Positions 1-7,095 of a DNA stretch of 64,000 nucleotides are shown piece by piece. Both the position numbers and the translations under genes were made by a program. The notes under the pieces are model-generated. The model was not told the DNA's origin. It searched no databases and saw nothing but the letters and a program-made list of their open reading frames with translations. Position 1 is the stretch's first letter. Each line of letters begins with the position of its first letter. The DNA is from Nocardioides sp. SLBN-35 (GTDB taxonomy: Bacteria; Actinomycetota; Actinomycetes; Propionibacteriales; Nocardioidaceae): contig NZ_VFNU01000001.1 of the NCBI RefSeq assembly GCF_006715725.1, positions 3,782,001 to 3,846,000 of the forward strand, given 5' to 3'.

Positions 1-71
1 GACGCGGTGATCGGGTCGATGCCGGCGGCCGGCGCGGTGGTCGGCTCGGTGGTCATGGGCTCAGTGGTCAT
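1..71 (-). CDS. 5-prime fragment of a gene leaving the left edge
   Basis: Only the first 18-23 codons are inside the window. Reading leftward, ATG at 71 overlaps the stop codon of the M24 gene, and a second ATG lies at 56. The visible peptide is MTTEP twice in a row, then a Pro/Ala-rich stretch and GIDPITA. The arrangement suggests translational coupling to the M24 gene. A DPIT or DPVT motif close to the N-terminus is common in hydantoinase B/oxoprolinase proteins, but that is only a hint from seven residues. No function can be assigned here. Confidence 0.45.
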   Translation of the reverse strand, partial: MTTEPMTTEPTTAPAAGIDPITA

Positions 72-1245
72 GGATGGTGACCCCTCCTCGGGAGACGCGG
101 TGGAGACCGGTCGGGTGCTCGGAGAGCTTCCGGCTGCCGCCGGACTCCACGATGAAAGTGTCGGACATGTAGCCGCTGTGGCGCCCCTCGATGTCCTGGA
201 CCATCGGGTGCAGGGTCAGGACCATGCCTGCCTCGATGGTGTTGTCGGGTGACTGCTCGGGATCCTCGACGACGTCGAGGCCGATCATCGGGTCCTCGAT
301 CACGTCGAGGCCGAGCGAGTGCCCGGACCAGTACGACGTGGTGGCACCGTGCTGCTCGACGCCCGTCAGCACGGTTCGCTGGATGTCGCTCGGGATCGCG
401 CCGGGTGCCATCGCCCGGGCGCCGTTCCCGATGCCGTCGGTGACCGCGCGCGCCATCCGCGCGGTGACCTCGTCGGGCTGGGCGAAGGTGACCATCCGGG
501 CCAGCTCGGTCCAGTAGCCGCGCGGCCCGATCATCTCGAAGGAGAACGTGTGCACGTCGTGGGTGCCGAGCACCCGGTCGCGCGGGCTGTCGAAGGTCGA
601 GCGGGAGTGCTCGTTCTGCTCGTCGGTGTGCATGGACAGGAAGATCGGGTCCTCTCCGCCCAGCAGGTGGCCGACGCGGTGCATCTCGGCGCCGATCTCG
701 CGCTCGGTGATCCCGGGGTGGACGATCTCGAGCAGCCGGTGGAAGCACTGGTCGAGGATGTGCGCCGACTCCTCGGCTCCCGCCAGCTCGTAGCCGCTCT
801 TGACCGCGCGGATCCGCTCGAACTCCTTGGTGAAGTCGACGAACGCGCAGCCCGGGAACGCCTCGGTGAGGGCGAGGTACTCGTTGACCTTGAGCACCTG
901 GCCCATGCCGATGATGCCGACCTTCTCGACCCGGCTCGACTCCTTGAGCGCCTCGACCAGGCCGGCGCCGGTCGTGGCCGGGAACCGGTAGTCGCGCACC
1001 CAGCCGGAGACCGGCTTGCGGGCACTGACCAGGCTGCCGGACAGGACGAGCACCGGCTCACGGTCGCGCAGCAGGACGGCGTTGCCGTACTTGTGGCACA
1101 GGTTGTAGTCGGCGACGTAGCGCAGCGATCCCTTGTGGCCGCGGTAGTCGTTCGCCGCGAAGACGAGGGCGTCGAGGTCGTGCTCGACCATCGCCTTGTC
1201 GAGCGCGGCCCAACGCCGATCGCGCTCGTCGATGGACTGGGACAT
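61..1245 (-). CDS. M24-family (creatinase/aminopeptidase P fold) hydrolase
   Basis: The 394-residue protein has a creatinase-type N-terminal domain (about 1-150) and a pita-bread M24 domain (about 160-380). M24 metallopeptidases bind two metals through Asp, Asp, His, Glu, Glu. Here the equivalent places appear to be Glu237 (SFE), Glu247 (TEL), His309 (SGHSLGLD), His346 (LTLHP) and Asp362 (SDTF), so the set is largely replaced. That favours a creatinase-like C-N hydrolase over a standard metallopeptidase. ATG 1245 is chosen because GGAGGAGG lies just upstream; a longer reading frame upstream lacks family similarity. It is divergent from the IclR gene and coupled to the partial gene at the left edge. 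A role in the neighbouring amine pathway is inferred. Confidence 0.85.
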   Translation of the reverse strand: MSQSIDERDRRWAALDKAMVEHDLDALVFAANDYRGHKGSLRYVADYNLCHKYGNAVLLRDREPVLVLSGSLVSARKPVSGWVRDYRFPATTGAGLVEALKESSRVEKVGIIGMGQVLKVNEYLALTEAFPGCAFVDFTKEFERIRAVKSGYELAGAEESAHILDQCFHRLLEIVHPGITEREIGAEMHRVGHLLGGEDPIFLSMHTDEQNEHSRSTFDSPRDRVLGTHDVHTFSFEMIGPRGYWTELARMVTFAQPDEVTARMARAVTDGIGNGARAMAPGAIPSDIQRTVLTGVEQHGATTSYWSGHSLGLDVIEDPMIGLDVVEDPEQSPDNTIEAGMVLTLHPMVQDIEGRHSGYMSDTFIVESGGSRKLSEHPTGLHRVSRGGVTIHDH

Positions 1246-1421
1246 GGGGAACCTCCTCCAATGAGGGCAGGGGCGGACGACGGCGTGGCCGGCGCGCCCG
1301 GACTCGGTGAGGACCGGCGCCACCGGGTCGCAGAGTCGCGAGCCGGGCGGCGTCTCCGAGGTCGGTCCTCGAGGTGACGTGAACGTAGTCCCGCGGCAAC
1401 AGCACCGAGAACGAACGGCGC

Positions 1422-1427
1422 TATGTT
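1422..1427 (+). promoter_or_regulatory. -10-like hexamer TATGTT of the IclR gene
   Basis: TATGTT ends seven bases before GTG 1435, the spacing of a leaderless actinobacterial transcript. It argues against the in-frame ATG at 1423, which would lie inside the -10 element. Confidence 0.45.
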
Positions 1428-1433
1428 TTTCGT

Positions 1434-1449
1434 TGTGGCGAATTCCACA
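1434..1449. promoter_or_regulatory. Palindrome TGTGG-N6-CCACA at the IclR start
   Basis: A perfect 5-bp inverted repeat with a 6-base centre (CGAATT) overlaps the presumed transcription and translation start. Its position fits an autoregulatory operator; binding is not shown. Confidence 0.4.
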
Positions 1450-2199
1450 CCACCGATCGAGTCCCTGCACCGCGGGCTGGTCCTGCTCAAGGAGCTGCGC
1501 GACGGCCGCGTCCTCGGCGTCAAGGAGGCGGCCGAGCTCCTCGGCGTTGCCCCGTCGACCGCGCACCGGCTGCTCGCCGCGCTGTGCTTCGACGGCTTCG
1601 CGATGCAGGACCGGGACCGGCAGTACCGGCTCGGCCCGGAGATGCGGCCCGAGCAGGTCCGCGGCCGCGACGTCGGCGAGTTCCGCACGCTCGTGCACCC
1701 GGTCATCGACCGGTTGAGCCAGGCGGTCGGCGAGACGGTGCACGTCTGGGTGCGCCAGGGGCCGCTGCTGCGCTGGGTCGACGGCGTGGCCGGCCCGACC
1801 CCGTCGCACGTCGCCACCGACCGCTGGGACCGCGTGCCGGCGTACGCCTCCGCAGCGGGCAAGGCGTTGCTCTCCGAGCTCAACGGCAAGCAGCTCGAGG
1901 AGGTCTTCGCCGACGGCCTCCCGCCGGCGCGCTCCTCGCGGATCACCAGCATGCAGTCACTCAAGCGGCACCTGCACGCCGTCCGCACCCGCGGCTACGC
2001 CCTGAGCATCGAGGAGTCCGCCCAGGGCGTCGACGGTGTCGCGGTCTGCTCGAAGGACGCTCTGGGCCGCCCGATCTTCGCGATCTCGCTGGCGATCCCG
2101 AGCTCGCGCTTCGACCGGTCGAAGGTGGCGGACTACGTCGAGGCCCTGCGCTACGCGGTCGAGCAGACGGAGGAGGCGCTAGGTACGTCGACCTCCTGA
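1435..2199 (+). CDS. IclR-family transcriptional regulator
   Basis: The 254-residue protein has an N-terminal winged helix-turn-helix (about 8-70, with GVKEAAELLGVAPSTAHRLL as the recognition region) and the C-terminal GAF-like effector domain of IclR proteins (about 80-250). Family members sense small aromatic or organic-acid ligands and control adjacent catabolic genes. GTG 1435 is preferred because TATGTT lies seven bases upstream; ATG 1423 would give 258 residues. The gene sits between the divergent M24 gene and the Rieske oxygenase operon, with a palindrome at its own start and another before the oxygenase operon, so it is the likely local regulator. The effector is unknown. Confidence 0.9.
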   Translation: MANSTPPIESLHRGLVLLKELRDGRVLGVKEAAELLGVAPSTAHRLLAALCFDGFAMQDRDRQYRLGPEMRPEQVRGRDVGEFRTLVHPVIDRLSQAVGETVHVWVRQGPLLRWVDGVAGPTPSHVATDRWDRVPAYASAAGKALLSELNGKQLEEVFADGLPPARSSRITSMQSLKRHLHAVRTRGYALSIEESAQGVDGVAVCSKDALGRPIFAISLAIPSSRFDRSKVADYVEALRYAVEQTEEALGTSTS

Positions 2200-2227
2200 G
2201 CCTCGCCGAGCCTGACCTGACGGTCCG

Positions 2228-2248
2228 GAATTTCCCTGGGGGGAATTC
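2228..2248. promoter_or_regulatory. 21-bp imperfect palindrome upstream of the oxygenase operon
   Basis: GAATT and AATTC flank a CCC/GGG core, with a single mismatched pair apart from the centre. It lies 29 bases after the IclR stop and about 130 bases before the oxygenase start. AT-rich GGAATTTCC-like sites resemble IclR-family operators, so this is a candidate control site for the amine operon. Confidence 0.45.
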
Positions 2249-2378
2249 AGCACGTACGGCGTAGTCCCACGACGCTCGCCGTCAATAGCGTGCCGCCACC
2301 CGCAGCGCGGTGGAGGCGGACGCATCTCTGGCGAACCTCTGCCGCTGCTCATCGACAGCGATCCGAGCGAGGCGCGAG

Positions 2379-3707
2379 ATGACCGTCCAGGAACAACGAC
2401 CGACTGCAGCACCGGAGAGGGGCCGAACCGACCGCTGGGGCGACCTGGTGCACGAGGACCGGGTGCACCGCACCCTGTACACCGAGCCCGAGGTCTTCAC
2501 CGAGGAGATGGTGAAGGTCTTCGGCGGCGAGTCGTGGGTGTACCTCGCCCACGAGTCGCAGCTGCCCGAGCCGAACGCCTTCGTGTCGGTGCGGATGGGG
2601 CTGCGTCCCGTACTGGTGACCCGCGACCGGCGCGGCGCGCTGCACGCGGTCTTCAACCGCTGCGCCCACCGCGCGGCGACGGTGTGCCGCGAGGAGTCCG
2701 GCACGGCGAAGAGCTTCCAGTGCCCGTACCACGGCTGGACCTTCCGCAACACCGGCGAGCTCGTCGGCGTCCCGTGGCCGCAGGGGTACGGCGAGATGGA
2801 CCGCTCCGAGTTCGGCCTGACCCGGGTGAGCCGGGTCGAGAGCTACCGCGGCTTCGTGTTCGGCACGATGAACGCCGACGCACCCTCGGTCGAGGAGTGG
2901 CTCGGCCACGCCCTCCCCTGGCTGGACTACTGGATCGACCGGGCCCCCGAGGGCGAGGTGCTCCTCGGCTCCGCCGCCTACCGGATGGGCTTCCGGGGCA
3001 ACTGGAAGCTCGCGTACGACAACGCGGGCGACGGCTACCACCCGTCGTTCTCACACCGCTCGTTGCTGGAGATGGCCTCGCGCATGGGCGAGTCGAAGGA
3101 CATGTCGTACTTCGGCCGCACGCCTGACGACGGCCCGATGCAGTCGTACTCCCTCGGCAACGGCCACAGCGTGATCGACCAGCGGCCCGCCCACGGCGAC
3201 GATCCGGGCAGCTTCTGGGCCAACCAGCGGCCGCAACCGGGACGGGAGTCCTTCGAGCAGCGGATCCGCGAGCAGCACGGCGACGACGCCGACCGGCTGC
3301 TGGACCTGGCGATCGGAGCCCAGATCAACCTGAGCATCTTCCCGAACCTGCTGATCATCGGGAACCAGATCCAGGTGATCGAGCCGCTGGCCGTCGACCG
3401 CACCCAGCTCACGTGGCACGCGACCCGGATCGGCGGTGTCCCGCAAGAGGTGAACACCCTGCGGATGCGCACCCAGGAGGACTTCCCTGCCTTCGGGGAG
3501 CCGGACGACCAGGCCAACTTCGAGGAAGCCCAGCGCGGGCTCGCCGCGCCCGAGGCCGAATGGATCTTCATGAACCGCGGCCTCGACGTGGCCGGCTGGC
3601 AGTCGCTCGGCGACGACGGGGTGATCGGTACGGCTGTCACCGACGAGCTGCACATGCGCAGCTACTACGACGAGTGGCTGCGCCGGATGCGGGAGGAGGT
3701 CCGATGA
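2379..3707 (+). CDS. Rieske non-heme iron oxygenase, alpha subunit (aniline dioxygenase-like)
   Basis: The 442-residue protein carries a Rieske 2Fe-2S motif Cys95-x-His97-x17-Cys115-x2-His118 and the mononuclear iron motif Asp218-x2-His221-x4-His226, with a likely third ligand at Asp376/377. It is therefore the catalytic subunit of a ring-hydroxylating-type oxygenase taking electrons from a ferredoxin. Length and motif order are normal. ATG 2379 is chosen; a longer frame to 2310 lacks similarity. The stop overlaps the beta-subunit ATG. Neighbouring glutamine-synthetase-like and amidotransferase-like genes match the AtdA/Tdn/Dca aniline oxygenases, so a gamma-glutamylated arylamine or alkylamine is the inferred substrate. 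Dealkylation or monooxygenation of another amine is possible. Confidence 0.93.
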   Translation: MTVQEQRPTAAPERGRTDRWGDLVHEDRVHRTLYTEPEVFTEEMVKVFGGESWVYLAHESQLPEPNAFVSVRMGLRPVLVTRDRRGALHAVFNRCAHRAATVCREESGTAKSFQCPYHGWTFRNTGELVGVPWPQGYGEMDRSEFGLTRVSRVESYRGFVFGTMNADAPSVEEWLGHALPWLDYWIDRAPEGEVLLGSAAYRMGFRGNWKLAYDNAGDGYHPSFSHRSLLEMASRMGESKDMSYFGRTPDDGPMQSYSLGNGHSVIDQRPAHGDDPGSFWANQRPQPGRESFEQRIREQHGDDADRLLDLAIGAQINLSIFPNLLIIGNQIQVIEPLAVDRTQLTWHATRIGGVPQEVNTLRMRTQEDFPAFGEPDDQANFEEAQRGLAAPEAEWIFMNRGLDVAGWQSLGDDGVIGTAVTDELHMRSYYDEWLRRMREEVR

Positions 3708-4303
3708 GGCTCTCCGCGCTCCCGCCGCAGTTCCAGGACACCTCCGCGCACTCGTTCCACGTCGACGCCGACTGGTACGACGAGCTCGACGGCTTCCGTG
3801 CCCTGTTCGCTGACGACTGGCCGGCCGCAGCCCTCGAGGAGTGGCACCAGGCGCAGTCCTTCCTCGCCCACGAGGCACGCCTGGTCGACGAGGGCCGGTT
3901 CAACGACTGGCTCGACCTGTTCGCCGGCGACGGCCTCTACTGGGTGCCTGTCACCGCCGGCGGAGGCAACCCGCGCACCGAGGTCAGCCACGCCTTCGAC
4001 GACCACCGCAGGCTCACCGACCGGGTCTACTGGCTGCGCACCGGCCTGGCCTACAGCCAGCTCCCGGCCTCGCGAACCCGACGCACGATCACGAACATCG
4101 AGACGGTGACCGATCCGGACGGGCGCCTCGTGGTGCGCTCGAGCTTCGTCGTGCACGAGTTCCGCGCCGGGGTCGCCAAGGTCTACGCCGGCTGGTACGG
4201 CCACGTGCTCCTCCCGCACGACGACGGCTGGCGGATCCGGTTGAAGATGGTGAACCTGCTCGACTCCGAGCAGTACCACGAGAACCTCACGCTGGTGTTC
4301 TGA
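3704..4303 (+). CDS. Rieske oxygenase small (beta) subunit
   Basis: The 199-residue protein has the alpha+beta cone fold of ring-hydroxylating dioxygenase beta subunits, with the typical early segment in which a helix precedes EARLVDEGRFNDWLDLF and GLYWVPV, and a C-terminal LKMVNLLDSEQ. Beta subunits are structural and form an alpha3-beta3 hexamer with the Rieske subunit. ATG 3704 overlaps the alpha stop codon (ATGA), implying coupled translation and matched stoichiometry. In the aniline systems the equivalent is AtdA4/TdnA2. The assignment is firm as a family call; substrate follows from the neighbours only. Confidence 0.92.
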   Translation: MRLSALPPQFQDTSAHSFHVDADWYDELDGFRALFADDWPAAALEEWHQAQSFLAHEARLVDEGRFNDWLDLFAGDGLYWVPVTAGGGNPRTEVSHAFDDHRRLTDRVYWLRTGLAYSQLPASRTRRTITNIETVTDPDGRLVVRSSFVVHEFRAGVAKVYAGWYGHVLLPHDDGWRIRLKMVNLLDSEQYHENLTLVF

Positions 4304-4304
4304 G

Positions 4305-4574
4305 ATGGCGGACGACCTGCCCCGCCTCGAACGCGAGCTGGCGCTGTCGCGTGCCCGGGTGAGCCGGTTGGAACGCGAGCTGGCCTCGGTCCAGCCGCTC
4401 GTCCAGACCGCGCGGCACCTCGCACCGTGGGACTTCACGCCCTACCAGGTGTACCCCGACGGCGACTGGGTCGCCGTCGACCGGCACCGGATGGAGGAGC
4501 TGCTCGCCGCGCTCGCCGCCATCGACCACTGGGCGCCGTGGCGCACCCCGATCGAGCCGAGGCCCCAACCATGA
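4305..4574 (+). CDS. Small coiled-coil protein of the amine oxygenase operon
   Basis: This 89-residue protein was not recognised. Residues 1-35 form a heptad-rich amphipathic helix (LERELALSRARVSRLEREL) predicted to coil. The C-terminal half is aromatic and acidic (FTPYQVYPDGDW, IDHWAPW). It starts one base after the beta-subunit stop and its own stop overlaps the amidotransferase ATG, so it is an integral operon member. No cysteine is present, which rules out an iron-sulfur carrier. It could be an assembly or scaffold subunit linking oxygenase and glutamylation enzymes. The described Atd/Tdn/Dca operons are not known to me to contain such a protein. Confidence 0.8.
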   Translation: MADDLPRLERELALSRARVSRLERELASVQPLVQTARHLAPWDFTPYQVYPDGDWVAVDRHRMEELLAALAAIDHWAPWRTPIEPRPQP

Positions 4575-5233
4575 GCATCGCTGTCCTGAGCCACGTCCCC
4601 GACCCGTCGATCGGCGTCCTGTGCAAGCAGGCCCAGGCGGCCGGTCGTGAGCTCGTGATCCATGCCGCCTACCGCGGCGAGCTCCCCGACCCCGACGCTC
4701 ACGAGGCCTGGGTGGTGCTCGGCGGAGCGCAGAGCGCGTACGCCGACCGGGAGCTGCTACGGCCCGAGATCGAGGCGCTCTCCGCTGCCGTCCAGCGGGA
4801 GACTCCCCTGCTCGCCATCTGCCTCGGCTCCCAGCTGCTCGCCGTCGCCACTGGCGGCCGGGCCTTCCCCGGGGCCAGCGGCCTCGAGTTCGGCTACATC
4901 GACGTGGCGTCCACGGCCGAGCAGCCACCGTCCGGTCGCTACCTCTCCTTCCACTCGGACTCCATGGAACCGCCGCCGGGAGCCGCCGTACTCGCCCGGA
5001 CCGACCGGTACCTGCAGGCCTGGAGCTACGGCTCCGCGCTGGCCGTGCAGTTCCACCCCGAGCTCGACAGCGCCGGCTTCTACGCCGTCCTGGACGCCGA
5101 GGAGGAGAAGCTCACCCGCTTCGGCGTCGACGTCCCCGCGCTGCGGGCCGAGGTCGCGGCGGGTCCGCCGTCGCCGACCCCGGGCGAGCGCCTCATCGAT
5201 ACCTGGCTCGCCGGTCTCCCGGCAGCCGTCTGA
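4571..5233 (+). CDS. Class I glutamine amidotransferase-like protein (AtdA2/TdnT-like)
   Basis: The 220-residue protein has the triad glutaminase fold: nucleophile Cys84 in LLAICLGSQLLA and the His162-x-Glu164 pair in VQFHPE. In aniline-degrading bacteria the amidotransferase-like protein beside the oxygenase is thought to act on the gamma-glutamyl amide, removing surplus intermediate or recycling glutamate. It is a stand-alone glutaminase domain with no fused synthetase. It overlaps the stop of the coiled-coil gene by four bases and lies 25 bases before the glutamine-synthetase-like gene. The hydrolase role is inferred by analogy; the fold assignment is secure. Confidence 0.88.
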   Translation: MSIAVLSHVPDPSIGVLCKQAQAAGRELVIHAAYRGELPDPDAHEAWVVLGGAQSAYADRELLRPEIEALSAAVQRETPLLAICLGSQLLAVATGGRAFPGASGLEFGYIDVASTAEQPPSGRYLSFHSDSMEPPPGAAVLARTDRYLQAWSYGSALAVQFHPELDSAGFYAVLDAEEEKLTRFGVDVPALRAEVAAGPPSPTPGERLIDTWLAGLPAAV

Positions 5234-5258
5234 CCTACCCACCCTCACAGGAGGACCC

Positions 5259-6743
5259 ATGTCCGCGAAGTTCATCGACAAGCACGGCCTCTACACCCCG
5301 GACCAGGCGGCCGCTGCCGAGCAGTCCCTGAAGACCATCGAGCAGCAGGGCGTCGAGATCGTGCGCCTGGTCTGGCCCGACCAGCACGGCCTGCTGCGCG
5401 GCAAGGCGCTCACGGCCGACGCCTACCGTGCCGCGTTGGCCGCGGGGAACGAGATCACGATGGCGCCGTTCTTCTTCGACCCGGCCAACGCGATCGTGTT
5501 CAACCCGTTCACCCCCGACGGCGGTTTCACCATCGACGGCCTCGGCGGCAGCCCGAACGTGAAGATGGTCCCGGACCCGGGCACCTTCACCGTGCTGCCC
5601 TGGATCGAGAAGACCGCGCTCGTCTTCTGCGACCTCTACATGGTCGACGGACGGCCGCTGCCGCTGGCGCCGCGCACGATCCTCAAGCAGGCTCTCGCCG
5701 AGATGGCCGGGGCCGGGCTGACCCTCATCGCCGGCGTCGAGATGGAGTGGTACCTGACCAGGCTCCTCGAGGAGAACCTGGCCGGGGTCTCGCTCGGTTC
5801 TCCCGGCACGCCGGCCGACCCGCCGGCGGTCGCGCCGGTGGCCCGGGGCTACAACTACCTGCTGCTGGAGCACCTCGACGAGATCGACCCGATCCTGGCG
5901 CCGATCCGCGACTCGCTCCTCGCCATGGGCCTCCCCCTGCGCTCGTTCGACGACGAGTGGGCACCGAGCCAGGTCGAGACCACCTTCGACATCCTCGAAG
6001 GACTCGCCGCGGCCGACTCCGCCGCCCTGTTCCGGACCACCGCCAAGCAGGTCGCCAAACGCCACGGCCACCACGCGTCGTTCATGTGCACGCCCGCCAT
6101 CGCCGGGTTCTACGCCAACGGCTGGCACCTGCACACCTCGATCGTCGACGCCGAGGGCCGCAACCTGATGGTCCCGGGCGAGGGCGAGTCGCTCTCCGAG
6201 CTCGGTCGCCACTACGTCGGCGGGACGCTCGCCCACGGCGTCGCCGCCTCCGTGTTCACGACACCCACGGTCAACGGCTACCGCCGGCGTCGTCCGTACT
6301 CGCTCGCGCCCGACCGCCTGACCTGGGGCCAGGACAACCGGGCGGCGATGATGCGCGTCATCAGCGCACCCGGTGACGCCGCCTCGCACGTCGAGAACCG
6401 CGTGGGCGACTCGGCGGCGAACCCGTACCTCTACATCGCCGCCCAGGCCGCCGCCGGCCTCGACGGCATCGTCAACCGGATCGAGCCCGGCCCGATCAGC
6501 ACGGACCCGTACGCCGCCGACGTCCCGCAGCTGCCCACCTCGCTCGCCGAGGCGGTCGACGCCCTGGAGGACGACGCCTTCTACCGCAAGTCGTTCGGCG
6601 ACGGCTTCATCGACTACCTGGTCACGATGAAGCGCAGCGAGGTCGACCGACACCGGGCCTGGGTGGAGGCCAACCCCGACGAGTCCACCTACGTCAACGG
6701 GGTGACCGACTGGGAGCACCGCGAGTACTTCGACCTGTTCTGA
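5259..6743 (+). CDS. Glutamine synthetase-like gamma-glutamyl-amide ligase (AtdA1/TdnQ-like)
   Basis: The 494-residue protein has the glutamine synthetase fold: a beta-grasp domain (about 25-120), the metal-binding Glu of GVEMEW (about 160), the WHLHTS histidines (about 289), the NGYRR and TWGQDNRA substrate/ATP segment, and ENR with ANPYL (about 379). It is longer than GlnA and belongs with ligases that join glutamate to an amine (gamma-glutamylanilide, gamma-glutamyl-isopropylamide, gamma-glutamylputrescine). AGGAGG lies just before ATG 5259. Placement inside a Rieske oxygenase operon with a glutaminase is the specific hallmark of aniline/toluidine pathways, so it probably activates the amine by ATP-dependent glutamylation. 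True glutamine synthesis is unlikely. Confidence 0.9.
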   Translation: MSAKFIDKHGLYTPDQAAAAEQSLKTIEQQGVEIVRLVWPDQHGLLRGKALTADAYRAALAAGNEITMAPFFFDPANAIVFNPFTPDGGFTIDGLGGSPNVKMVPDPGTFTVLPWIEKTALVFCDLYMVDGRPLPLAPRTILKQALAEMAGAGLTLIAGVEMEWYLTRLLEENLAGVSLGSPGTPADPPAVAPVARGYNYLLLEHLDEIDPILAPIRDSLLAMGLPLRSFDDEWAPSQVETTFDILEGLAAADSAALFRTTAKQVAKRHGHHASFMCTPAIAGFYANGWHLHTSIVDAEGRNLMVPGEGESLSELGRHYVGGTLAHGVAASVFTTPTVNGYRRRRPYSLAPDRLTWGQDNRAAMMRVISAPGDAASHVENRVGDSAANPYLYIAAQAAAGLDGIVNRIEPGPISTDPYAADVPQLPTSLAEAVDALEDDAFYRKSFGDGFIDYLVTMKRSEVDRHRAWVEANPDESTYVNGVTDWEHREYFDLF

Positions 6744-6771
6744 CCCGCTTCGACGAGGACGAGGAGCCGTC

Positions 6772-7095
6772 ATGCCCACCATCGAGTTCACCTGCCCGGA
6801 CGGGAGCCGTCGTACGGTCGAGGCGCGCCCCGGCGCGTCCGTCATGGAGACCGCCGTCAAGCTCGGCGTCCCCGGGATCGTCGGCGAGTGCGGCGGCGGC
6901 CTCTCCTGCGCCACGTGCCACGTGTTCGTCGACGTCGACCAGATCGACCTCACGGGTCGCGCGACGGACTTCGAGGAGGAGATGCTCGAGGACGCGGTGA
7001 CCCCGCCGACCGAGCTGAGCAGGCTGTCGTGCCAGATCACGATGACCGATGCGCTCGACGGCCTGCGCGTGACGATCGCCAAGGAGCAGCAGTGA
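6772..7095 (+). CDS. 2Fe-2S ferredoxin (adrenodoxin/putidaredoxin type)
   Basis: The 107-residue protein has the vertebrate/bacterial-type 2Fe-2S signature Cys40-x5-Cys46-x2-Cys49 and Cys87, with the typical acidic loop DFEEEML that docks to reductases and oxygenases. It would carry electrons from the following reductase to the Rieske subunit. Known aniline dioxygenases use one fused reductase (AtdA5/TdnB) in place of a separate ferredoxin, so this is a different electron-transfer layout. Its TGA overlaps the GTG start of the reductase. Confidence 0.94.
   Translation: MPTIEFTCPDGSRRTVEARPGASVMETAVKLGVPGIVGECGGGLSCATCHVFVDVDQIDLTGRATDFEEEMLEDAVTPPTELSRLSCQITMTDALDGLRVTIAKEQQ

Noticed and set aside
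1423..1434. ATG 1423 as the IclR start
   Set aside because: That ATG lies inside the TATGTT hexamer placed correctly for GTG 1435, and the added residues MFFV have no counterpart in the family.
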